This document shows, one piece after another, positions 47,741-62,875 of a stretch of 64,000 nucleotides of DNA. A program made the translations under genes and the position numbers. The first letter of the stretch is position 1. Each line of letters opens with the position of its first letter. Under the pieces are notes generated by a model. It had not been told where the DNA came from and made no database searches. It saw only the letters and a list, made by a program, of their open reading frames with translations. Origin of the DNA: Dioscorea cayenensis subsp. rotundata (taxonomy: Eukaryota > Streptophyta > Magnoliopsida > Dioscoreales > Dioscoreaceae); assembly GCF_009730915.1 (NCBI RefSeq), contig NC_052477.1, positions 186,001 to 250,000 on the forward strand, in the 5' to 3' direction.

Positions 47741-50302
47741 ATGAAGGAAGAGTTTTCCACATCAGAGAATAAGGCTACCACCCTCTCCAAGTCACCAGTG
47801 CCAGGGACCAGAGCTAGAGCTTCCAGAACTAAGGAGTGTCCAAGAGCAGAACCTGTAAATGGGGTCTCACCAGGCCTTAAGTTAAGGCCAAAGCCTGTGT
47901 CTCCAGAACCAAACACCATTCCTAAACCTGGAAGGTCCATTCTGCCAAGCAAGATGAGACCGGGAGGCGATGAGGTTGGAGCTCCTGGGGAGAGAGAGAT
48001 GGAGGATCCAAAAATTGTTGTTCGAACTGGTAACCGAGCTGTCGAACATTATGCCCGAATGAGACGGCGCTCAGATTCAAACTTCAAGGGAGTTGAAGTT
48101 GATGGGAAGACGAGCGAGTGGCAGCAACGGCTAGAGGCGAGTGAGAGCTTAGTGAACAGGTTACAGTCAGAGATGTTGATGATGAAAGCACAATTAGAGA
48201 GGATGCATAGCCATAATTTAGAGCTTGAGGCACATAAGAAGCAGCTCACAGAGAGCCTTTTGGCTGCTCAAGCAAAAATCTCGGGATATGAGAGGCGTGA
48301 CCAGTTAATTAATCAGCTGGAGGCACAGAAGAAGCAGCTCACAGACAATCTTTTGGCTGCACAAGCAAAGATCTCAGCTTATGAGAAGCGCAGCCAGGTA
48401 ATTAATCACAAAATGTGTATGTTTGTAACTGGAGTTTCTGATTATATTCCCCGTTCATTTAAGATTTCTTTGTGTATCATTAATGTTTATCACCTGGCAT
48501 ATGATTTATACCTATTATTTCAATTATGTTCTTCTGCTGTTGTAGAAATTATGACTCTGCTCTGCAATATCTTTTAGCATTTTAGCCTTTTTTAAGGAAA
48601 TGTGGACAAGCCACTTTTTCATGATTATCTGTATGCTCAAAATTCTGTTTACTAGTAGAATCTTGGGACACTCAAATTATAGTCATTTGGTTTTAAAATG
48701 ACTGCAGGTAGCTATGACTAGCCAGGAATCTCAGCAATCAGAGTTTGAGGATTTGAGGAATGTCATTGCAAGTAAGCTAGACAATCTAAGATCAAAGAAA
48801 GATGTGACAAGACAAGAGAGAACTGTCCTGGTGCAACCTTTGGTAGCAGAACCAAGAACTAGAGCTCCAGAAACACAACCAAAGTTTCCAGTGGCTCAGC
48901 CCTTTCCACCACCTCCTCCACCACCACCCAGAGGATTGCCTCCACCTCCACCACCGCCTCCATCTCGTGTAGCACCTACTGGATCAAATGCCATGCAGAA
49001 ACCTACAGCATTGGTTGAACTTTATCAATCTCTAATGAAGAGAGATGGAAAGAAGGGTCCCTTGGGGAATGGTAGTAGCTCTAGCCCTCTTGCCAGCAAT
49101 GCGCACAACAGCATAGTTGGTGAAATTCAAAACCGTTCATCTCATCTTTTGGCTGTGAGTAATTGAATTTTGGAACATCTGTTTATGATCTAATTGCTTG
49201 AGCATTGATTTGGCTTTTTAACTTTCCTGTGACCATGTAATTTTTGTTTGCAACTATAGATTAAAGCAGATGTGGAAACAAAAGGAGGCTTCATACGGGA
49301 CCTAATAGAGAAAGTTAATTCTGCAGCTTATTCAGATATTGAAGATGTTCTCAATTTTGTTGGTTGGCTCGACAAAGAGCTTTCAACTTTGGTAATTCTG
49401 CAAACCAAAATTTATTAGAGGGATATGAAAGTTGGCCTTTGTCATTTCTTATCATGTATTTATCCCTCTGCTTACTCACAGGCTGATGAAAGAGCTGTTC
49501 TAAAGCATTTTAACTGGCCAGAAAGGAAAGCTGATGCATTACGAGAAGCTGCATTTGAATATCGTGATCTCAAAAGATTAGCACTTGAAAGTGCTTCTTT
49601 TGAGGATGACACATCCATGTCTTGTGAGGCCACTTTGAAGAAGATAACAACTTTACTAGATAAGTAAGCTATTCCTTCTCTATCACTTCTAGTACTTGTT
49701 CATCTATACCTTGCTTTAGCCATGATCATATGTTGTGATAGGTCAGAGAGAAGCATTCAGCGTTTGGTTAAGTTAAGAGAGACAACAATGCTTTCTTACA
49801 AAGAGAACAAAATTCCAGTTGATTGGATGCTTGATTCAGGAATGGTTAAGAAGGTGAGATTGTTGCTCTGCTCTTCTACTTCCATTGTATTATATCGATA
49901 TCAATCATGGCTATAACACCTAGAATTTCTATATATACTCATGCATTATACAAACTTCATTCAGATAAAGCTGGCATCTGTGAAGCTTGCCAGAGTATAC
50001 ATAAGAAGGGTATTGACCGAGCTCAGATCAGGCCGACATACAGAAAAGGAATCAACACATGAATCACTTATTGTTCAGGGAGTGCATTTCGCATATCGAG
50101 CATACCAGGCAAGTCATAGTTTGTCAATACTGGTTCTTAGATTGAACTGAAATACATTACTGAATCATCACCGTTTTGTCGACAGTTTGCCGGAGGTCTT
50201 GATTCCGAGACAATGTGTGCTTTTGAAGAGCTACGAAAACGAGCAGTTCAGTCCAATGGCAGAGGTTCAAGAGATCAACTTCCTGGAATTACCCTTTCTT
50301 AG
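47741..50302 (+). CDS. CHUP1-like coiled-coil, proline-rich protein
   Basis: Member of the CHUP1/IPGA1-related family. CHUP1 itself links chloroplasts to actin, while other members act on microtubules or remain uncharacterised. Seven exons: 47741-48397, 48708-49154, 49260-49391, 49482-49663, 49742-49853, 49965-50108, 50186-50302; 596 residues. Order: basic, Pro-rich N-terminus; coiled coil at about 120-219; poly-proline tracts (two runs of seven to eight Pro) at about 280-305; and the conserved C-terminal CHUP1 domain (DIEDVLNFVGWLDKEL, HFNWPERKADALREAAFEY, QFAGGLDSETMCAFEELR). The coiled coil contains a 31-codon tandem duplication. The intron after 50108 has a GC donor (CAG then GCAAGT). There is no obvious N-terminal membrane anchor like that of CHUP1, which favours the shorter paralogue group (At1g48280-like). 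It lies directly upstream of the DGAT3-like gene. Possible leader exons at 44.1-44.7 kb. Confidence 0.9.
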
Positions 50303-50973
50303 GATCTCTACACCTTACTATGACTGCAAACTATACATATATTAACTTATTCAATCAAATTGTTCACTTACAACTTCAGAAGTGGATATAGAGGAACCAG
50401 TTTACTTCCATGAGCTGCAATGGAGAAAGAAGCATAACGTGTCACTACTTGATATTAGTTTGTGTAGCTATTTTTCTTGTGATGATCCATTGGAAGCTAT
50501 TTTATTTGGCAAATTCAGCACTTTGCCAGATTAAACCAGCTTTCCATTGTGGTTTGTGTTCTTTGTAACCTCCTTGAACTAGAGTTGTAACTCGGATTTC
50601 TCATTTTCAGCCATAAATAATACACATCCCTACTACTTCATAGTTTTTATTCTTGTCACGAGTTATGTCATTTTAGAGTTGTGCATCTGCAAAACCGTTA
50701 TTATGACGTGTCATAATTCGCGACCGTTGTAGGTGCCACGTAATCAACATCGACGCGTGGCGGGAGATGGAAGAGCCACGCCATGGCGTGCCCAACCGCC
50801 CAACGCCACGCGGGAAACGAAACCATTGGTCCACGTGGATACGGACCATTCATATCGCTCCACGTCATCCCCCGCCAACCTCCTTAGACCGTTAGACGGT
50901 TAAGAAAAACTAGGCCTTTTGAGTGGGAGTGGCTCTCCAAAGATCCCAACTTTTTCACCTTCTCCGGCGAGTA
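50303..50973. other. CHUP1-like 3' UTR and DGAT3-like promoter
   Basis: The left half is AT-rich 3' UTR. The right half (50700-50920) is abruptly GC-rich with several CACG-containing words, including CCACGTGG at 50831-50838, a perfect G-box. No gene seen in it. Confidence 0.6.
50831..50838. promoter_or_regulatory. G-box (CCACGTGG)
   Basis: A palindromic CACGTG core with C/G flanks, about 140 bases before the DGAT3-like ATG. bZIP and bHLH factors bind this element in plants. Several related CCACGT/CCACGC words surround it. Confidence 0.5.
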
Positions 50974-51925
50974 ATGGACGCCTCCGGCGCTGTTCTCCAA
51001 CGAGCTCCGGTGATGACCGGTGACCGGCGGTTGTGCGGGACGAGGATGAGGCGGGTTCTCGGCGGATGGTTCACTGATGCAGGGGCAATGAAGTATTATG
51101 TTTCTTGTGGGGCAAAGAAGAAGGCACAGAAGAACAGAGCTAAGTTAGTGAAGAGATTAGAGAAGGAACTCTCAGCATTTTACTCCATGAGCTCTGGAGT
51201 TGAGCCTGGTGTTGGTTTGAATGAGGAGCCTAAGATTTAAATGATCTCTGTGATCGAGTCTTCTAATTGCTTTCATTGATTTTTGAACTTTTAAGTAAAC
51301 TTTTTGCATTGCCTTTTGATTGCTTTGAAGTTGAGCTTTACTGTTTGTTAAATTCATGGTATAATTCAGTACCAAAAACAAAAAATGGATTGCAATGCTG
51401 TTGGTTTTGGAATGTGAGTTGCATTCTTGATACAACCAGAAATTGAAAGCAGCTGGTAATTTGTGCAGGATGCTGCAAACCTCTTGTTAACAAAATTGAA
51501 AGAACTGAGAGCTGAAGAGAAGCAAATGAAGAGGAGAAGAAAAAAAGAGAAGGCGAAAAGCATGAAGAACTGCGGCGACAATGAGTCCTCGAGCTCTTCT
51601 TCATCGGAATCCAGTGACAGTGAATGTGAACAAGCTAAAGAGGATGATTGAGGTTTGCATGGGAGGGAAGTGCAAGAAATCAGGTGCATTGGAAGTAATG
51701 GAGGAGTTTGAGAAGAAAGTAAGCATTGAAGGTGCTGTTGTTGGCTGTAAGTGCATGGGCAAATGCAGAGATGGATCAAATGTTAGGCTGGTGAACCACA
51801 GCAATAAAGAGGATGATCTTGTTAGGCCTTTGACAAATCCTCTTTGTCTTGGTGTTGGTTTAGAGGATGTTTACAGTATTGTGACCAATTTTTGGGGAGA
51901 GAAGGATGTGAATCTCTTAGCATAG
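50974..51925 (+). CDS. DGAT3-like soluble diacylglycerol acyltransferase, damaged
   Basis: DGAT3 proteins are soluble plant enzymes linked to triacylglycerol synthesis and carry a thioredoxin-like [2Fe-2S] domain. Exon 1 starts at 50974 (MDASGAVLQRAP) and encodes the family's basic N-terminal region up to about GLNEEPK (51234). Exon 2 starts at 51469 after TGTGCAG with DAANLLLTKLKELRAEEKQ, a Ser/acidic stretch, then the iron-sulphur domain: VCMGGKCKKSG (CxxxxC) and GCKCMGKC (CxxxC), ending NPLCLGVGLEDV at 51925. Two problems are visible. After GLNEEPK the expected donor GT reads AT (AAG then ATTTAA), and no good alternative donor follows before the stop at 51240. And the exon 2 frame stops at 51649-51651, while the Fe-S domain continues in another frame, with a much shorter linker than other family members. 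It may be decaying, misassembled or spliced unusually. An ATG at 50923 would add 17 residues. Confidence 0.75.
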
Positions 51926-52189
51926 CAGCTTAAGAGCTTATGTATTTCATCATTCTATTAAGCAATTTTCTTCATAAATTCAAGTTCTACATCACTAGAA
52001 AGACTGGTTGCACAGGTATCGTTTGCCCCAGATTGTTGTGTTACTAGTCAAGTTGAAAGAAAATAAGAGTGAGTGAGAAGACACAGAGTGTTTGGAATGA
52101 AGACTCTATATTTATAAAACAATAAGTATTCTAGGATAAATTTTTTTTTAAAAGGTGGATTAATCACTTAAATAAAAATTTACCTTTTG

Positions 52190-52214
52190 ATATATATATA
52201 TATATATATATATT
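52190..52214. repeat. (TA)n microsatellite
   Basis: A short TA run in the spacer downstream of the DGAT3-like gene. Confidence 0.85.
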
Positions 52215-52237
52215 AACATCTAGAATTATATTTTTAT

Positions 52238-52369
52238 GCTTCTAGCTTCTTCTATTCTTCAGTTATGGTGATATTTTATTTTGTTTCTTATTCCATTTTT
52301 GTTGCTTCTAACTTATTCTATTCTCCACTTTTGGTGGTGTTTTATTTTATTTTTTATTTTATTTAGTCT
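52238..52369. repeat. 66-bp imperfect tandem duplication
   Basis: GCTTCTAxCTTxTTCTATTC begins at 52238 and again at 52304. Both units continue with CxxTTxTGGTGxTxTTTTATTTTxTTT. Pyrimidine-rich and non-coding. Confidence 0.75.
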
Positions 52370-52649
52370 TGGTCGTCTCACTCTTATTGTTTTTTTTTGT
52401 TGTTTTTGTGTAGTTTCTTGTTGTATCATGTTTGTAATTTATCCATTTTTTTAAATAAATAAATAAATAAATAAAATAATTCTATTAAATATATTATAAG
52501 TGAAAAAAATATACTACGTATATCTTAAATCTTGGAATATAAAATAATTATCAAATATATCTCAGATTTTGAGATAAATTATTTACAGAAGTGCCATTAA
52601 TTTGAGATATATTATTAATTTAGTATTTAAAAATACTTCCCAGTTTTAC

Positions 52650-52740
52650 TTATTAGTTAGAATTTTTTTTAGGATTTTTGGCATTTTTTTCTTTTTCTGG
52701 ATTTTGTAGATTTCAACTTAAAAAAAATTCTAACTAATAA
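52650..52740. repeat. perfect 22-bp inverted repeat, 47-bp loop
   Basis: The left arm 52650-52671 (starting TTATTAGTTAGAA) is exactly the reverse complement of the right arm 52719-52740 (ending TTCTAACTAATAA). The 47-bp centre is T-rich. It lies just upstream of the prolyl-tRNA synthetase leader. It could be a tiny MITE remnant or a hairpin at the promoter edge. Confidence 0.8.
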
Positions 52741-52759
52741 AAAAAAATTTAAAATTAAG

Positions 52760-52938
52760 CGGGCCGGGCACTCGGAGTAGGTGGTTCCGGCCCGATCTGA
52801 GCCCGTTCCGTGCCGTAGACCTTGAATTTTATATCTAGTTATCAGCTCGAAAGGGAAAGAAAACCTCATCTTCAGACCCTCCACCTCGGCTGCGGTTTCT
52901 AGGGTTCCTCCAGCGAGGTCAGAGGGCCATCCGTCTTG
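52760..52938 (+). other. untranslated first exon of prolyl-tRNA synthetase
   Basis: A GC-rich block ending in CCGTCTTG followed by GTAAAC, with no in-frame ATG leading into the protein. The coding part begins after an acceptor before 53459 (TTTTAAG). The 5' limit is a guess from base composition. Confidence 0.5.
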
Positions 52939-53508
52939 GTAAACCCCAATTGGATCTTGACTCTTTGTTGCGTTTTACTTGATCTTTGACTCATCTTTTG
53001 TGTCGCATGGATCTCGTTTCGATCTCTAATCCATTTGGGTTTTCCTTTCCTTTGATTTGTTTTCTTGGTCTTGATATGATATTCAATTCTCTGGAATTGG
53101 ACTGTGAAAAAAATCCAAGAGTTCAAAATTATTATTTGATGTGCTATTTATTGTTTTTCTGATGAAATGTATGTGGTTTGATGCATTACGATCACAATTT
53201 GCTTTTGGTTTGACTTTAGGGTGGGTAAATAGTTCTTTTGTTTGTACATTATGTTATTGAACAAGGTGATCAGTTTCTTGCTTGATGGTGTGGAAATTTT
53301 ATTTTCTCGCTGATGGGAATGGGAAAAGATGAGGTTTTTATATGGTTGAAACTATGATGTAACGATTTGTTCATTTTAAGAAGAAATGTAATATGGAGTT
53401 AAATTGGTCTTTTCTTTAATGTTCCTTCTATAACCTTCTTCATTTTTTTTTTTTAAGACTGCTTCTTGTTGCTGCGGGGAAGGAATTGTGAAACAAGTTT
53501 TTAAAGAC

Positions 53509-58861
<5,353 letters not shown>

Positions 58862-59956
58862 GTTTGTTTCTCTGGTTTAGTCTACAACCGACGTAAACTG
58901 GGGTTGGTCATTGAGATTTTGTCACACATTCAGATTCTGTATTTTTTTTTTACTTAAGTTTCAAGGAACATAAAGAGGACTTATAGTTTCGGGATTCATA
59001 TTTACCTGTAGCATACACCTGAAATGTTTTATTTTAGACAGGGCAAACTGTGACGTTCAATTCCCCATCCTTCGTGAGCTTGATATATGCCAACTCCACC
59101 ATAAAATTTACATCGCCAGGTTTTTTTGCGGTATAAATTATTGTTCATGCCTTTATGGAATGCATTTGATGTGGAGCTTCTGATGTTCATTATTGTGTAT
59201 GCTGTATGAAGATTATTATTTACTTTATATGTCATTGCTTGTTATGAGAATGGATGCGTTTTGCTAGTCATGTTCTCGCTTATTAACTTATTTTTATGGA
59301 AAATCTACTTAGTCAATTCCAATTTAATTTTACTTGCACATTCAATCTAATATTCTCTTGAGAAATACATAACCTGTTTGATTTTTCTTTTGTTTTTTTT
59401 TAAAAAAAAAGAAAACTCTTCCACCTTCCTTGATATTTATCTTTATAAAACATTCTGAAAGTCTCATGTCTAAAGTACATCTGGACGGATGTGAAAACTC
59501 CCTTACTAAAATTCTCGTCAATTCCAGCATTAATTCTCTTGCACAGCTCAACTCAGGATTCTCTTAAATACACCTATACTTCAAAATCTTTTTAAAATAT
59601 TTTTTATTCTTCTTAAATTTATCTTAATAAAACATTCATAAAATTCTCACATATATATGTACTACATAAATTCCAACCAAAATTTTCTTAAACATTCCAA
59701 CTCAGCATTCTCTTAAAAAAAATACACCAATGCTTAGGAAACATGCGAATATACAGCTTAAAAATAACTGATACTTGGTGGAGTAGGAGGTGCTGAAGCT
59801 ACAAGACTAACTCAAAACATGTTGTTTGCCACCTCTATTATTCCGTAACAGTTGGTTCATGTTGCCTAAATACTCTTGTTTACACAAGCTTTGCTTCCTC
59901 AGAGCTTTGTGACAAAGAAAATTTTTTGTAACCTGCAGCTCGAGTACAGGTCTTTT
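58862..59956. other. convergent intergenic region
   Basis: It contains the 3' UTR of the synthetase gene and that of the L7Ae-like gene on the other strand. No gene seen. Confidence 0.6.
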
Positions 59957-61657
59957 TCAAGGTGTTTTGCTAATATCCTCCAATAATGTATCACCACCGC
60001 TCAGAATTGCATCAATGGCTTCGTTGATTTTGCTTCCTTTGGTCTACAAAGAACCAACATATTGCAGATTTGATTTAAATAAATAAAATTGGAATATATC
60101 AGGGCATTGAAGCTAGAATCAGACCTTTACTCCGATTACCATTGCTGTTTTCAGATTTACCAGTTCGCCTAATCTCAGGGAACCCCTTTTGCTGTCCTTG
60201 ATTGATATTACTGGAACCTGCCTGGATGATGATAAGCTTGGTATATGCTTTACTAACCATCGGGGGTTGCAGTCTAAAGCTACAATAACAGCCTATATGT
60301 AGACCATGGGCAAGAATTAAAACTCAAAACATAAGGAAAAGAAAAAGAACGAGAAAAAACAGCTTGCTTGGCATGAAGCTAATAACAACATCCTCTTTGA
60401 AACATGAGAGGTCAATCATGCATCAATAGAACTTCTCAACTGCAAGTATACAATAGGGAAGAGGAATCGAATAATTGGAAACCATGCCCAAAATACTCTT
60501 ATTTATTTAATTCATTATTTAATTCATATAACAAGAAACACAGTAGACCTCCAGAAGTAATATCAAAGCAAGTAAGCAAGAAGCAGTAAGAAAGCAAAGA
60601 GAATTGCAGCTCACCTGAAGCGGCACTAAAGGAGCTCTCCTGAGAGGGCCATTAACTGAGCTTGGATGTAGATTGAACTGGCAACAAATCATGAGGCATT
60701 CTCTCCAGCACGCGTGTTACATCATTTACGCCAATTGCAAATTGTTGCTACATTTAGCACGATAAAGTTATTAAAATATATCAACACACTGAGAAATCGC
60801 TCAAGGGAATCATAAGGAAACGATTGCCACAAGAAGAGGAAAAATAAAAAAGACAACATCGCAGTCTGGCTCTTTATTTTGTTTGGAAACTGTTAAATAA
60901 AATAAACACTCAACTAAATACAATTTGAACACTGCAAAAAGTCGTAGGATATAAAACAAAAACACCTAGAAGCAGGAAGGAAGATCACATAGCAAATGTT
61001 AGACTGTTGCCTTTTGAATTGCCTTTCATGGCCATCCCTTACTAAGATACTTCTTTCTATATGGCATTATTTATTTGCAGTTTTTTCCTTGAATAGTGAT
61101 CACTTTTTATCCAGTTGTCAAGCCCAAAAGAGATATAATACTCCATCATTCTATTCTCTAATTCAAGTTTCAGCATAAAAGAAAGAAACTTTATAAGGAT
61201 TATGGTCAAAAGACAATACCTTCATCCATATTTTCTCCGGTAAAGGTCCTTTCAGTTCTTTAGCCAATTCTATGCTCCTAAAAGAGAAAGGAAGAACATA
61301 AGCACATGCACGCATAAACTCATCAATGCTCTCAACTAGTAGCGAGCTAACACATTGCAACTACTGAATCAAGTTCGCCAAAAGAGAAACTTTTGGACTA
61401 ACTTTGGGATATCCTTGCAATTAAACAGGCATTCCAAGGAACAAGCTGGCAAAGTTACCTCTTGATTTTTGCAAGAAGATCATCAAGGCGTTCCTTATCG
61501 TAAAAATCGGAGCTCTCCCTGCATGAAATCAAGCAAAGGAATCAAATCCTTCTTCTACTTCAATCTGACAATGCAAAAAGGATGCCAGAATACTCACTGT
61601 TCGAGGGACCTTCGTGGCATCCTTGAGATCTGCTCGAGATTTCTTCTTCCTGCCCAT
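59957..61657 (-). CDS. L7Ae-type RNA-binding protein, RPP38-like, one or two frame problems
   Basis: Resembles plant L7Ae/L30e-superfamily proteins related to RNase P/MRP subunit p38 (kink-turn RNA binding, tRNA or rRNA processing in the nucleus). Six exons: 61598-61657, 61459-61514 or -61518, 61220-61277, 60615-60747, 60125-60292, 59957-60043; about 187 residues. It starts with the basic MGRKKKSRADLKDATK, followed by a helical region (RSIELAKELKGPLPEKIWMK, QQFAIGVNDVTRVLERMP). The L7Ae fold then begins VIVALDCNPRWLVKHIP and continues IKDSKRGSLRLGELVNLKTAMVIG. Exon 4 has one base too many near 60668: its first half reads to a stop, while the second half (NGPLRRAPLVPLQ) is open in the next frame and joins the L7Ae domain in phase. 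At the exon 2 acceptor, GCAGGGAG allows the frame only if AG is taken four bases in; one G fewer would give a standard site. Both could be assembly errors. The exon 5 donor GTCTGA is weak. Confidence 0.75.
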
Positions 61658-62489
61658 GCTTGCTCTTTTAGAAGAATTCTAAAAACCCTAGAAAAACCCT
61701 AATCCTCACCAATTTGGATGAAGAATTTGGGGGCGGGGGCGCGGAGAGAAACCTCAAATTGAGCTTGGGTCTGTTACATCGCGGGAGTAGGTTAACGAGC
61801 TTCCACTATGCCACCTAGGAAAATGGTACGCTTTTTATATCTAATTTTTTGAAAAAAATAAAAAAAAAATAAAAAGGGAATTATGGAAACTTTAAAAAAG
61901 TAAAAAGGTCAAGAATGTTTTCTTTTGGTATTTTAATTAAAATTCTAAATAAATAGCAAATCAAAAACTTTAAAAAATTCTAAAAATCTCGAATATTATG
62001 AAATCGAAAAACTCCGGCGAACGATGAAGTCCGGAGACTGAGGACCGTGGGACCCACATTTGGGTTTTAAGTAATTGAAGGGCAAAAATAAATATAAAAA
62101 TTTATAAGGGGTTATATGTAATTATGTAATTGGGATTTAGCTAATTCTCAAAGACTATAGTACATTAAAAAATTTCAATTTATGAATGGAATTTTTACAT
62201 CTATAACCTTGTAAAAAATATAAATTAAAAACTTATATGTCCTAATAGGATATTGATAATATATAAATTTTCATTTGGGATCTTTAAAGGCTATAATAAA
62301 ACGAAATTTTTTTTATTCATTAATATTATTTCTATAAATATAACCCAAGAAAATTATAAATTTGATGTGATTTTTAAACAATCTGCAAAAACTCCAATTG
62401 TTTTATCACAATATATTCTTTATGGGGGTTATTCACAACTTTATATTTAAGATTTGTCTCAAAGACTATAAAAAACATTTAGATGGACA

Positions 62490-62513
62490 ATATATATATA
62501 TATATATATATAT
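62490..62513. repeat. (TA)n microsatellite
   Basis: A short TA run within the degenerate repeat cluster. Confidence 0.85.
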
Positions 62514-62602
62514 GACTTTGTAATGCAAAATAAGAAGTTAGTTTTCATTGATTTTTGTATGACTTCTTTTGCAATATAACCTGAAAAAAAATCATAAATT
62601 TT

Positions 62603-62875
62603 ATGGAAAAAATCCTTGAGAATGACTTGGCAGATGACGACACTTTCCTTGAAGAAGGTAATCTCAATCAACTAGAACATGATCCTCACTCAACTATTGA
62701 CATGGAAGATGTGCAAATGATTGATACTATTCCAACTCCTATGTCAGATACTCCTGCAGTTGAAATTGAACCTGAAGAAACTAGTTCCTTGGGAAATAAT
62801 CCAACTCATCTTCCCACTGCTCCAAAACAAATTAGAAAAGTGATAGACCCAAAAAGCCTACGGGCGTTGGAATGA
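62603..62875 (+). CDS. orphan acidic ORF, 90 residues
   Basis: An open frame of 90 codons, strongly acidic in its first 65 residues (MEKILENDLADDDTFLEEGN) and ending KQIRKVIDPKSLRALE. Codon use and composition differ from the AT-rich flanks, so it may derive from a real exon or a transposon gene. A related acidic reading (EDPEKASDETSDRAF) continues in another frame after the stop, suggesting a longer broken source. No domain recognised. It sits inside a repeat cluster. It could be a gene fragment, a transposon remnant or chance. Confidence 0.25.
   Translation: MEKILENDLADDDTFLEEGNLNQLEHDPHSTIDMEDVQMIDTIPTPMSDTPAVEIEPEETSSLGNNPTHLPTAPKQIRKVIDPKSLRALE

Larger units (their letters stand above)
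51926..52760. other. AT-rich intergenic region with repeats
   Basis: It contains a (TA)n run (about 52190-52214), a 66-bp imperfect tandem duplication (52238-52369), an (AAAT)n run (about 52452-52474) and a perfect 22-bp inverted repeat (52650-52740). No gene seen. Confidence 0.7.

Noticed and set aside
47520-47744. 74-residue open frame just before the CHUP1-like start
   Set aside because: It ends before the main ATG, has no domain, and sits in the probable leader; at most an upstream ORF.
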